The translations under genes were made by a program, and so were the position numbers. Below, piece by piece: positions 56,262-64,000 of a DNA stretch of 64,000 nt. The DNA is from Mesorhizobium sp. NFR06 (GTDB taxonomy: Bacteria; Pseudomonadota; Alphaproteobacteria; Rhizobiales; Rhizobiaceae). The DNA is taken from contig NZ_FOVT01000003.1 of NCBI RefSeq assembly GCF_900115245.1, forward strand, positions 1 through 64,000. Reading direction: 5' to 3'. The notes beneath the pieces were generated by a model. That model was not told the origin of the DNA, searched no databases, and saw only the letters and a list, made by a program, of their open reading frames with translations. Every line of letters starts with the position of its first letter. The first letter of the stretch is position 1.

Positions 56262-57503
56262 ATGCCTGCTAAGGATCCGCGTGCCGCCAAGCTCACCCAG
56301 AAATGGCTAACGGTGGTCGGCATCGGCGAGGACGGTGTAGCGGGTCTCGGCGACGAGGCCAAGCGCAGGATCGCGCAAGCCGAAGTCGTGTTCGGCGGCA
56401 AGCGCCACCTCGCCCTTGTCTCATCTCTGGCCAACGGTGAAGCGCGCCAGTGGTCGACGCCGTTCGACGCCGAAATGCGCGATGTGCTGGCGCTTGCGGG
56501 TAAAAATGTCTGCGTGCTGGCTTCCGGCGACCCGTTCTTCCATGGCGTCGGCGTTACGCTGGCGCGCAAGGTGAAGCCGGATGCGATGCTCGTCCTGCCG
56601 GCGCCATCGTCGCTTTCGCTGGCGGCATCGCGCCTGGGCTGGGCGCTGCAGGATGTCGAGACCATCTCGCTGCATGGCCATTCGATCGATCTGGTCCGGC
56701 CCCTGCTGCACCCCTGTGCGCGTATCCTTGCCCTGACGTCGGACGCCGACGCACCGGCGGCCATCGCCGCGCTGCTCGACGAACTCGGCTTCGGCCCTTC
56801 GCGGTTGACGGTCCTGGAAGCACTCGGCGGTGCGGATGAGGCGAGTCGCACCGCCCGCGCCGATGCCTTCAGCCTCAAAAACATCAACCCGCTCAACGTG
56901 CTGGCGCTGGAAATTGAAGCGACGCCGGATGCGCGCGTCCTGCCCCTGACCGTCGGCCTTGCCGACCACCTGTTCGAGCATGACGGGCAGATCACCAAGC
57001 GCGAGATCCGCGCCATGACGCTGTCGGCGCTGGCGCCAAGGCGCGGCGAGTTGCTGTGGGACGTCGGCGCAGGCTCCGGCTCGATCGGCATCGAGTGGAT
57101 GCTGGCTCATTCCTCGCTGCGCGCCATCGCCATCGAGGCCAACGGCGAACGCGCCGCCCGCATCGCCCGCAACGCCGCGCATTGCGGCGTGCCCGGCCTT
57201 GTCGTGGTCGAAGGCGCCGCGCCCAAGACGTTCGCCAGGCTGGCGACGCCGGATGCCATCTTCATCGGCGGCGGCGGCAGCGATGCCGGCGTGCTGGAGA
57301 AAGCGATCAAGGCGCTCCGCCCCGGTGGCCGGCTGGTCGCCAATGCGGTGACGCTGGAGATGGAGACACTGCTGCTCGGCCAGCACAACAGGCGGGGTGG
57401 CGATCTCACCCGCATCGCGCTTTCGCGCGCAGCACCAGTCGGTTCCATGCAGGCGTGGCGGCCGGCGATGCCGGTGATGCAATGGAGCTGGGTGAAGCCA
57501 TGA
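56262..57503 (+). CDS. cobL: Precorrin-6B C5,15-methyltransferase (decarboxylating) CobL
   Basis: CobL methylates C5 and C15 and decarboxylates the C12 acetate to give precorrin-8X. The 413-residue protein is the full CbiE-CbiT fusion: N-terminal tetrapyrrole methylase (WLTVVGIGEDGVAGLGDEA, VCVLASGDPFFHGVGVT) to about residue 210, then a class-I SAM methyltransferase with LLWDVGAGSGSIGIEWMLAH. The ATG at 56262 has no separate upstream leader because cobK starts at the same place on the other strand. Stop overlaps the cobE start by four bases. Confidence 0.95.
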   Translation: MPAKDPRAAKLTQKWLTVVGIGEDGVAGLGDEAKRRIAQAEVVFGGKRHLALVSSLANGEARQWSTPFDAEMRDVLALAGKNVCVLASGDPFFHGVGVTLARKVKPDAMLVLPAPSSLSLAASRLGWALQDVETISLHGHSIDLVRPLLHPCARILALTSDADAPAAIAALLDELGFGPSRLTVLEALGGADEASRTARADAFSLKNINPLNVLALEIEATPDARVLPLTVGLADHLFEHDGQITKREIRAMTLSALAPRRGELLWDVGAGSGSIGIEWMLAHSSLRAIAIEANGERAARIARNAAHCGVPGLVVVEGAAPKTFARLATPDAIFIGGGGSDAGVLEKAIKALRPGGRLVANAVTLEMETLLLGQHNRRGGDLTRIALSRAAPVGSMQAWRPAMPVMQWSWVKP

Positions 57504-57886
57504 TGGTCGCGGGGATCGGCAGCCGAAAGGGTGTGACGGCGCGCGACGTGCGCGCCGCGATCGAGACCGCGCTGGAAGCACATGGGCTGGCCATGACGGC
57601 GCTTTCGGCGCTGGCGACCGGTGAAATCAAGCGCGACGAACAGGCGATCTTCCTTGCCGGTCGCGACCTCGACCTCCCGGTGCTCGTCATCTCCGACGAT
57701 GCTTTGCAGGCCGTCGCGTCCGGCACGATCAGCCGGTCCGAAGCGTCGCAGGCACGTGCCGGCACGCCTTCGGTTTCGGAGGCTTCGGCGCTGGCCGCGG
57801 CCGGCAAGGATGCAAAACTGCTTGGGGCCCGCACCGTTGTCGGTCCAGTGACCTGCGCCATCGCTCTCGGCGGAGGCGCCGCATGA
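57500..57886 (+). CDS. cobE: Cobalamin biosynthesis protein CobE
   Basis: CobE is a small protein corresponding to the C-terminal domain of CbiG; its role in the aerobic pathway is not settled. The 128-residue sequence begins [20 protein letters not shown] and contains the CbiG_C motif [20 protein letters not shown] and [21 protein letters not shown]. The start overlaps the cobL stop, and its own stop overlaps the cobM start, placing it inside a chain of coupled genes. An ATG at 57482 would lengthen it by six residues. Confidence 0.9.
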   Translation: MMVAGIGSRKGVTARDVRAAIETALEAHGLAMTALSALATGEIKRDEQAIFLAGRDLDLPVLVISDDALQAVASGTISRSEASQARAGTPSVSEASALAAAGKDAKLLGARTVVGPVTCAIALGGGAA

Positions 57887-58647
57887 CCGTCCACTTCATC
57901 GGCGCCGGTCCGGGCGCGGCCGACCTCATCACCTTGCGCGGCAGCCGCCTGCTGGCGTCCTGCCCGGTCTGCCTTTATGCCGGCTCGATCGTCGCGCCGG
58001 AACTGCTCGAGCACTGCGCGCCCGGCACGAAGCTGGTCGACACAGCGCCGATGTCGCTCGATGAAATCGAGGCCGAATATGTCGCCGCCCACAAGGCCGG
58101 CCAGGATGTCGCGCGCCTGCATTCCGGCGACCTCTCTGTTTGGAGCGCCGTCGCCGAACAGATCCGGCGCCTGGAAAAGCATGGCATCCCTTACACGCTG
58201 ACGCCCGGCGTGCCCTCTTTCGCGGCGGCAGCGGCCGCGCTGCGCCGTGAGCTCACCATTCCCGAACTCGCGCAAAGCCTGGTGCTGACGCGTGTTTCCG
58301 GCCGCGCCTCGAAGATGCCGCCAGGCGAGACGCTGGCCGGCTTCGGCCGCACTGGCGCCACGCTTGCCATCCACCTTGCCATCCACGCCATCGACCGTAT
58401 CGTCGCTGAGCTCACGCCGCTCTACGGCGCGGAATGCCCGGTCGCGGTCGTCTTCCGCGCTTCCTGGCCGGACGAGCGGATTCTCACCGGCACACTCGCC
58501 ACCATCGAAGCTCAGCTGGCGGAAAACCCGATGGAGCGCACGGCGATCATCTTCGTCGGCAGCGCTCTCGCCGCGCAGGATTTCGGCGAAAGCTCACTAT
58601 ACGACGCCCACTACCAGCGGCGTTTTCGCGGACGGGACGGATTGTGA
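57883..58647 (+). CDS. cobM: Precorrin-4 C11-methyltransferase CobM
   Basis: CobM methylates C11 of precorrin-4 to form precorrin-5. The 254-residue methylase has [56 protein letters not shown] and [19 protein letters not shown]. Its TGA overlaps the GTG start of cobA. The next methylation and deacylation enzyme, CobF (C1, precorrin-6A synthase), is not in this cluster. Confidence 0.95.
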   Translation: MTVHFIGAGPGAADLITLRGSRLLASCPVCLYAGSIVAPELLEHCAPGTKLVDTAPMSLDEIEAEYVAAHKAGQDVARLHSGDLSVWSAVAEQIRRLEKHGIPYTLTPGVPSFAAAAAALRRELTIPELAQSLVLTRVSGRASKMPPGETLAGFGRTGATLAIHLAIHAIDRIVAELTPLYGAECPVAVVFRASWPDERILTGTLATIEAQLAENPMERTAIIFVGSALAAQDFGESSLYDAHYQRRFRGRDGL

Positions 58648-59459
58648 ACGGCAGCGCCAATACAAACGCACGGACAACGGTGGCGCAGGCGCTGGCGCGG
58701 CTGAACTTCAAGCCGCGCGAACTTGAGCCCGGCCATGTCTGGCTGGCCGGCGCCGGCCCCGGCGATCCCGGCTGCCTGACGCTCGAAGTGCTGGCGGCGC
58801 TCGGGCAGTGCGATGCGCTGGTCTATGACGCGCTGGTGTCGCCGGATGTCGTGGCAGTCGCTGAAGGCGCCGAGCTCTTCTATGCCGGAAAACGTGGCGG
58901 CCAGCCCTCGATGAAGCAGGACGACATCAACGCCCTGCTGGTGCGGCTGGCGCGCGAGGGCCGCCGTGTCGTGCGCCTCAAGGGCGGTGACCCCTATATT
59001 TTCGGCCGCGGCGGCGAGGAAGCGTTGGCACTCGCGCGGGAAGGCATTCCATTTCGAGTGCTCTCCGGCCTCACCTCCGGTCTCAGCGCATTGGCCGCAA
59101 CCGGCATTCCCGCCACGATGCGCGGCATCAACAAGGCCGTCATCCTTGCCACCGGCCATGCGGCAGGCACCGAGGACGACATCGACTGGGCCGCGATCGC
59201 CCGCACTGGACAGCCAGTCGTGGTCTACATGGGCATGGCCAACCTGCCGCTGATCGCTGCTGCCCTGCTCAAGGGCGGCCTCGCGCCATCGACCCCCGCC
59301 GCCGTCATCGTCGCGGCGACCACCCCGCAGGAGCGGATTGTCGTCGCCACGCTTGCAACAATCGCCGAGGAGGCCGCGGCCGCCGGGCTCGCTTCGCCGG
59401 CGCTGATCGTCGTCGGCGGCATCGTCGCCATGCGCAAGACATTGTTGGGCGAACCATGA
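58644..59459 (+). CDS. cobA: Uroporphyrinogen-III C-methyltransferase CobA
   Basis: CobA makes precorrin-2 from uroporphyrinogen III by two SAM methylations, the entry to the corrin branch. The 271-residue enzyme has [40 protein letters not shown] and [20 protein letters not shown], and the C-terminal [20 protein letters not shown]. It lacks CysG's dehydrogenase/ferrochelatase domain. The start is a GTG at 58644 formed with the cobM stop codon (GTGA). The longer frame back to 58434 re-reads cobM. Confidence 0.95.
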   Translation: MNGSANTNARTTVAQALARLNFKPRELEPGHVWLAGAGPGDPGCLTLEVLAALGQCDALVYDALVSPDVVAVAEGAELFYAGKRGGQPSMKQDDINALLVRLAREGRRVVRLKGGDPYIFGRGGEEALALAREGIPFRVLSGLTSGLSALAATGIPATMRGINKAVILATGHAAGTEDDIDWAAIARTGQPVVVYMGMANLPLIAAALLKGGLAPSTPAAVIVAATTPQERIVVATLATIAEEAAAAGLASPALIVVGGIVAMRKTLLGEP

Positions 59460-60772
59460 CGGCGCGCGCGATCATCGTCGGGGCGCCGCGCTCCGGCTCG
59501 GGCAAGACCAGCGTCACCATCGGCCTGTTGCGCGCGCTGGCCCGGCGCGGACTGAAGGTGCGCGGCGCGAAGTCCGGACCGGACTATATCGACCCGGGCT
59601 TCCACACGGCTGCCACGGGCCTCTCCGGCGTCAATCTCGACAGCTGGGCAATGTCGCCTTCCCTGCTCAATGCGCTGGCCGGCCAGGCCGCGGACGATGC
59701 GGACTACGTCATCCTCGAAAGCGCGATGGGGCTGTTCGACGGCATCCCCGCGCCGCAAGGCCGTTCGGGCTCGGCCGCCGACCTCGCCCGGCTCTACGGC
59801 CTGCCGGTTCTCCTGGTGCTCGACGTTTCCGGGCAGTCGACCACCGCCGCCGCCGTCGCCAAGGGCTTTGCCACTTACGATCCGGACGTGCGCATGGCCG
59901 GCGTCGTGCTCAACAGGCTTGGCAGCGAGCGCCATCGAAAACTGTCGGGCGACGCCATCGAGGCGATCGGCTTGCCGGTGGTCGGCGCCATACTGCGCGA
60001 TCCGACGCTCAACCTGCCGGAGCGGCATCTCGGCCTGGTGCAAGCCGGCGAATACGAGAACCTGATGGCGCATCTCGACCGGCTGGCCGACATGGTCGAG
60101 AAATCGCTCGACATCGACGCCATCCTGGCGCTGGCGACGCCGCTGGAACCGGCGGCTGGCGACTTCGGCGATGCCTTGCGGCCGCCCGGGCAGCGCGTCG
60201 CGCTGGCCGAGGACGCCGCCTTCACCTTCCTCTATCCGCATGTCGCCACGCATTGGCGCAAGGCCGGCGCCGAGATCGTGCCTTTCTCGCCGCTTGCCGA
60301 CGAGGCGCCACGTGAGGACTGCGATGTCTGCTGGCTTCCAGGCGGCTATCCCGAACTCCATGCCGGCAAGCTTGCGGCCGCCGGCAATTTTCAGAAGGGA
60401 ATGGCGCGCTTTGCGACGATGAAGCCGGTTCATGGCGAATGCGGCGGCTTCATGGTGCTGGGCGAAGTGCTGGAGGATGCGGATGGGGCAAGCCACCGCA
60501 TGCTGGGTCTGCTCGGACATTCGACCAGCTTCGCCAAGCGCAAGATGAACCTCGGCTACCGCGAGGCGCGGCTGCGTGCCGCCTGCCCATTGGGGGCCGA
60601 AGGAACGTTGATCCGCGGTCACGAATTCCACTATGCGCAGATGACGGCTGCCGGCAATGACGAGCCGCTGGCCGATCTTGCCGATGGCCAGGGCAATCCG
60701 CTTGGCGCCTCCGGCTACCGGCGCGGCCATGTCAGCGGCACCTTCTTCCATGCCATCGCGAGGGGCGCATGA
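59456..60772 (+). CDS. cobB: Hydrogenobyrinic acid a,c-diamide synthase CobB
   Basis: CobB amidates the a- and c-side chains of hydrogenobyrinic acid using glutamine and ATP. The 438-residue protein has an N-terminal ATPase domain (IVGAPRSGSGKTSVTIGLLR, SGPDYIDPGFHTAATGL) and a C-terminal class-I glutaminase domain with the nucleophile in GECGGFMVLGEVLEDADG. A KPVHGECGGF context confirms the glutamine site. Both ends overlap neighbours by four bases. Confidence 0.95.
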   Translation: MTARAIIVGAPRSGSGKTSVTIGLLRALARRGLKVRGAKSGPDYIDPGFHTAATGLSGVNLDSWAMSPSLLNALAGQAADDADYVILESAMGLFDGIPAPQGRSGSAADLARLYGLPVLLVLDVSGQSTTAAAVAKGFATYDPDVRMAGVVLNRLGSERHRKLSGDAIEAIGLPVVGAILRDPTLNLPERHLGLVQAGEYENLMAHLDRLADMVEKSLDIDAILALATPLEPAAGDFGDALRPPGQRVALAEDAAFTFLYPHVATHWRKAGAEIVPFSPLADEAPREDCDVCWLPGGYPELHAGKLAAAGNFQKGMARFATMKPVHGECGGFMVLGEVLEDADGASHRMLGLLGHSTSFAKRKMNLGYREARLRAACPLGAEGTLIRGHEFHYAQMTAAGNDEPLADLADGQGNPLGASGYRRGHVSGTFFHAIARGA

Positions 60773-61536
60773 GCGGCCCTTCGGCACCCCGGCAAGTGCT
60801 TGACGATATCGGCCTCAGCCTCGTCTTCTTCACCAGGCTCAGGCTGCCGTCGACCGACTTCGGCGGCCGCAGCCTTGCCGACGCGATCTGGGCGGCCCCC
60901 TTTGCCGGCCTCGCCGTGGCGATCATCGGCGCGCTCGTCTACGCCATCGCCGTCGTCCTCGGCCTCGGCCTCGGACCGGCCTCGGCGCTGGCGCTCGCCG
61001 CGACGATGCTTGTTACCGGCTGCCTGCATGAAGACGGGCTTTCCGACATCGCCGACGGCTTCGGCGGCGGCAGGACGCGCGACAGGAAACTGGAGATCAT
61101 GCGCGACAGCCGCATCGGCGCCTATGGCGCCGCGGCGGTCGGCGCCTCGCTGCTCATCCGCTGGAGCGCGCTGTCAGAGCTCAGCGGTCCCGGCCACGTC
61201 TTCCTGGCGCTGCTGGCCGCGCATGCGGCCTCGCGCGGCCTGTTCGGCGCCTTCATGCATCTTCTGCCGCCGGCCCGCGGCGACGGCCTGTCGGCGGGCG
61301 CTGGAACCGTCACCGCCGAGACCGCCATTGTCGGCGCGGCGCTCGGCACGGTGGCGCTGCTGGCGCTTGGGCTCGGAGGCGCGATCGCCGCGCTCATCCT
61401 GCTCGGCCTGCTCTTTGCCGCCTTCCGCGCGCTTTGCCTCAGCCAGATCGGCGGCCAGACCGGCGACACGATCGGCGCGCTGCAGCAGCTCGGCGAGATC
61501 GCGGTGCTGCTTGTCGCTTCCGTCTGCCTTTCCTGA
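60769..61536 (+). CDS. cobS: Adenosylcobinamide-GDP ribazoletransferase CobS (CobV)
   Basis: This inner-membrane enzyme joins adenosylcobinamide-GDP with alpha-ribazole to form adenosylcobalamin. The 255-residue protein has the CobS signature SLVFFTRLRLPSTDFGGRSL, GCLHEDGLSDIADGFGGGRT with the Asp-rich substrate site, and six to seven hydrophobic helices. In Pseudomonas naming it is CobV and must not be confused with the chelatase subunit CobS. It overlaps cobB by four bases and precedes cobT by 24 bases. Confidence 0.94.
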   Translation: MSGPSAPRQVLDDIGLSLVFFTRLRLPSTDFGGRSLADAIWAAPFAGLAVAIIGALVYAIAVVLGLGLGPASALALAATMLVTGCLHEDGLSDIADGFGGGRTRDRKLEIMRDSRIGAYGAAAVGASLLIRWSALSELSGPGHVFLALLAAHAASRGLFGAFMHLLPPARGDGLSAGAGTVTAETAIVGAALGTVALLALGLGGAIAALILLGLLFAAFRALCLSQIGGQTGDTIGALQQLGEIAVLLVASVCLS

Positions 61537-61560
61537 TTCCCTTTCGGAGACCTTGCCCCC

Positions 61561-62571
61561 ATGTCCTTCAAATCGTTCGAAGACCTTCGCGCCGCCTGCC
61601 TCGATCTTCCGGCCGGCAACGACGCCGCCGCCGCGGCCGTCGCCCGCCGGCAGGATACGCTGACCAAGCCGCCGGGCAGCCTCGGCCGGCTCGAAACGAT
61701 CGCCGCCTGGCTGGCGCGCTGGCAGGGCCAAGACATGCCGAAGCTCGACGCCGTGAAAGTCTTCGTCTTTGCCGGCAATCACGGGGTAACGGCGCAGGGC
61801 GTGTCGGCCTACCCATCCGAAGTCACCGTCCAGATGGTGGCGAACTTCGCCGGCGGCGGAGCCGCGATCAACCAGCTTGCCCGCATTGCCGGCGCCGGGC
61901 TCGACGTCATCCCGCTCGATCTGGACCATCCGACCGGCGATTTCACGCAGGTGCCGGCGATGGACGAGAAGGCTTTCCTGGCCGCCGTCTCAGCCGGCTA
62001 TGATGCCGTGACCACCGACCTCGACCTCGTCTGCTTCGGCGAGATGGGCATCGGCAACACGACGCCCGCGGCGGCGATCTCCACCGCCCTCTTTGGCGGC
62101 GGCGCTGAAAAATGGACGGGACGCGGCACCGGCGTCGACGATGCCGGCCTGAAGCGCAAGGTCGTCGCCATCGAGGCGGGCCTCAAGCGCCATGCCGATT
62201 CGCTTTCCGATCCGCTGAAGATCGCGGCTGTGCTTGGCGGCCGCGAACTCGCCGCCATCTTCGGCGCCACGCTCGCCGCGCGTCGCAACAACGCGCCGGT
62301 GCTGCTCGACGGCTTCGTCTGCACCGCCGCAGTGGCGCCGCTGGCAAGGCTGCATCCAAGCGGGCTTGCCCACACCATTGCCGCCCATGTCTCGGCCGAG
62401 GCCGGCCACCGCCGACTGCTCGAAGCACTTGGCCTGCCGCCGCTGTTCGATCTCGGCATGCGGCTCGGCGAAGGCTCAGGCGCCTGTCTTGCCGTCAACA
62501 TCGTGCGCTCGGCGCTGGAGTGCCATGCGAAGATGGCAAGCTTCGCCGAGGCCGGTGTCTCGGAGAAATAA
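61561..62571 (+). CDS. cobT: Nicotinate-nucleotide--dimethylbenzimidazole phosphoribosyltransferase CobT (CobU)
   Basis: CobT makes alpha-ribazole 5'-phosphate from dimethylbenzimidazole and nicotinate mononucleotide. The 336-residue protein shows the family motifs LGRLETIAAWLARWQG, FAGNHGVTAQGVSAYPSEVT, GEMGIGNTTPAAAISTALFG and the catalytic glutamate in GMRLGEGSGACLAVNIVRSA near the C-terminus. It is the last gene of the riboswitch operon; no intrinsic terminator was recognised behind it. Confidence 0.95.
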   Translation: MSFKSFEDLRAACLDLPAGNDAAAAAVARRQDTLTKPPGSLGRLETIAAWLARWQGQDMPKLDAVKVFVFAGNHGVTAQGVSAYPSEVTVQMVANFAGGGAAINQLARIAGAGLDVIPLDLDHPTGDFTQVPAMDEKAFLAAVSAGYDAVTTDLDLVCFGEMGIGNTTPAAAISTALFGGGAEKWTGRGTGVDDAGLKRKVVAIEAGLKRHADSLSDPLKIAAVLGGRELAAIFGATLAARRNNAPVLLDGFVCTAAVAPLARLHPSGLAHTIAAHVSAEAGHRRLLEALGLPPLFDLGMRLGEGSGACLAVNIVRSALECHAKMASFAEAGVSEK

Positions 62572-62941
62572 AAATCGATCGAAATTTCAACACTGTTGAG
62601 ACGTCGAAATAACGTCATCTTGCGCCATCGTGCTCGAGACCGTCGCCAACACGTGCGAGATTTCCGGCATGACGACCAATCTCAATGCGCGAGACCACAA
62701 CCTTGGCGGCTACGGCGCATCACAGCTCACGGTGAGCGGCCAGATCACGATGAAGGTCGAGTTCAAGGCAAGCCTCGGCAAGACGGCGCAATAGAGACGA
62801 TTTTGGTGGCGCTGGCAGCCTGGAGCGAACCCCAGGCGACGTTTGGTCACTTGGAATCGCGACACGGCTTCCATTGGCCGAGAAATACCCCACGACTGTT
62901 TCCAGCCGCGGGGCATCGGAGAGTTCTCGATAAACCTGTGG
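62572..62941. other. Intergenic region with possible protein-coding remnant
   Basis: The gap between cobT and the solute-binding gene contains a plus-strand frame open from 62600 to a stop at 62792-62794. It reads VEITSSCAIVLETVANTCEI at the front and QITMKVEFKASLGKTAQ at the end, a plausible C-terminal piece of a secreted protein, but without a good start (GTG at 62630 and ATG at 62669 are the only options). I do not recognise the family. The remainder (62795-62941) shows nothing I can support. Confidence 0.3.
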
Positions 62942-64000
62942 TCAAAGGTTGGCGAGCAATTCGTTGACGCGGCTTTCCATGTCGGCAAGCGCGGCATCGA
63001 CGTCCTTTTGCCCAGTGATTGCAGCGCTCATCTCTTCGCCGATAATGTCCTGGATCGCAAATTGGCGCTGTACCGCGGACGGCAGCGGTCTGCCGAGATC
63101 GGCGACCGCGGCGATCGTATTGCGATGTGGCAGTGCCTTGAAAGCGTCCGAACCGATGATGGCTTTGTATGCCGGCAGGTGACCGGTCCGCGACCAATCG
63201 AAGTCGTTGTCTGCGAAGAACTTCAGGAACTTGCTGATGGCCGCGGTCTGTTCTGGTGTGCGGTCCTTCTGCGAGACCGCCCAGGTGTGGCCGTCGGCAT
63301 ATTGCGCATGGGCGCCGGCAAACAGCTGCGGATACGGATAAACCGCGTAGCCGCCCTTGTTGAGGGCCGTGCCTTTGGTCTCGGACTGGGCGTTGTTGTC
63401 ACCCACAACCCACGTGCCGTTGAGCTGCACGCCGCCTTCACCGGCAAGGAAGGCATTGATCGCGCCGCCGTAGTCGAGGTCCTTGGTCGTGTAGCCCTTG
63501 TCGAAGATCGCCTTGTACATCTCAACGACCTTCTTGGCTTCCGGCGTGTTCAGCTTCACATGCTTCGGATCGGCAAAGAAGTCGGAATCCTGCTGGAAGA
63601 GATAGGTGTAGAGGTTGCGCGTGTAGAGTGCGGTCTCGTTGGCCAGGTTCTGGACGAAGTAAGGTTTTCCGGTCTTCTGCTTGAACTGCTCGGCCTGGGC
63701 GAGCAGTTCCTCGGGCGACTTCGGAAGGATCGGCGTGCCGTCGGCATTGACGAGGCCAGCCTGTTTGAAGAGATCCATGTTGATGTGATAGAGCATTGTC
63801 CAGCTGTCAATCGGCAGGCCGTAGATCTTGCCGTCCTTGGTGGCGCCGTTGCGCGCCGCGTCCGTGAATGCGTCGGGTGTGATGCCGACTGACTTCAAGA
63901 GATCGTCAAGCGGCATCAACAGCCCCTTGGACTGGTAGTCCGAAAGCGCGGATTCATGAATCGTGACGATGTCGGGAGCATCGCCCGACGCAAACTGCGC
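62942..64000 (-). CDS. Extracellular sugar-binding protein of an ABC transporter (partial at right edge)
   Basis: The minus-strand frame runs off the window, so 352 codons of the C-terminal part are seen. It resembles family-1 (MalE/UgpB-like) solute-binding proteins: DAPDIVTIHESALSDYQSKG at the edge, GKIYGLPIDSWTMLYHINMD, YLFQQDSDFFADP, GGVQLNGTWVVGDN and AFKALPHRNTIA. The signal peptide would lie outside the window. The transported sugar is unknown. Permease and ATPase genes are not visible, as they would also be outside the window or elsewhere. Confidence 0.88.
   Translation of the reverse strand, partial: AQFASGDAPDIVTIHESALSDYQSKGLLMPLDDLLKSVGITPDAFTDAARNGATKDGKIYGLPIDSWTMLYHINMDLFKQAGLVNADGTPILPKSPEELLAQAEQFKQKTGKPYFVQNLANETALYTRNLYTYLFQQDSDFFADPKHVKLNTPEAKKVVEMYKAIFDKGYTTKDLDYGGAINAFLAGEGGVQLNGTWVVGDNNAQSETKGTALNKGGYAVYPYPQLFAGAHAQYADGHTWAVSQKDRTPEQTAAISKFLKFFADNDFDWSRTGHLPAYKAIIGSDAFKALPHRNTIAAVADLGRPLPSAVQRQFAIQDIIGEEMSAAITGQKDVDAALADMESRVNELLANL

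Overview
The window is a GC-rich alphaproteobacterial chromosome segment, most likely Mesorhizobium or a close relative in the Phyllobacteriaceae. Four observations point there: the 14-gene nuo operon runs on into birA, the RNase J gene, mce, a DUF1467 gene, proS and lolCD, as in Rhizobiales; the cobalamin genes are of the aerobic (cobG/cobN) type; the LexA-type operator has the alphaproteobacterial GAAC-N7-GAAC form; and several Rhizobiales-style palindromic intergenic repeats are present. No ribosomal RNA gene, CRISPR array or complete mobile element is visible. The only mobile-element gene is an IS630-type transposase cut by the left edge.

Layout. 0-2.3 kb: IS630 transposase end, then cobO and cobU (late cobalamin steps) and a ChaC-like gamma-glutamylcyclotransferase. 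2.4-8.8 kb: a Rieske oxygenase, an MFS transporter, a DUF1624 membrane protein coupled to an isoprenylcysteine-methyltransferase-like protein, a MerR regulator and MgtE. 9.1-18.0 kb: a serine-cycle cluster (sgaA, mcl, mtkA, mtkB, a hydroxypyruvate-reductase-like gene, ppc) preceded by a LuxR-type regulator whose receiver domain has lost its phosphorylation site. 18-19.1 kb: a lower-GC remnant with a truncated DUF4041 gene next to tRNA-Leu(GAG). 19.3-21.9 kb: lipB, a frameshifted START-domain/M50 protease gene, GC-rich tandem repeats and a 28-codon membrane-peptide gene under two overlapping LexA boxes. 21.9-25.2 kb: lolD, lolC, proS. 25.2-29.2 kb: a probable alpha-r9 sRNA, DUF1467, mce, RNase J and birA. 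29.2-45.1 kb: nuoN to nuoA, all on the minus strand, with one extra gene (38968-39651) whose C-terminal domain is shared with NuoE. 45.4-46.6 kb: a YcaQ-like gene. 46.6-62.6 kb: a cobalamin-riboswitch-led operon, DUF1636-cobW-cobN-cobG-cobH-cobI-cobJ-(cobK on the opposite strand)-cobL-cobE-cobM-cobA-cobB-cobS-cobT. The right edge holds a partial ABC sugar-binding protein gene.

How the genes work together. The serine-cycle genes would convert serine plus glyoxylate to hydroxypyruvate and glycerate, carboxylate PEP, activate malate and cleave malyl-CoA to acetyl-CoA and glyoxylate. Glycerate kinase, enolase, malate dehydrogenase and GlyA are not in the window. The nearby Rieske enzyme resembles N-demethylases that release C1 units, so a functional link is possible but inferred. 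The riboswitch operon plus cobO and cobU cover most of aerobic B12 synthesis; cobF, cobS/T-type chelatase subunits, cobC, cobD and cobQ are not in the window.

The most unusual signals are the LexA-controlled 28-residue membrane peptide (a candidate functional analogue of the Caulobacter SOS division inhibitor SidA), two palindromic repeat elements lying in frame inside cobN and cobG, the degenerate receiver domain in front of the serine cycle, and the domain shared between NuoE and a free-standing nuo-operon protein.
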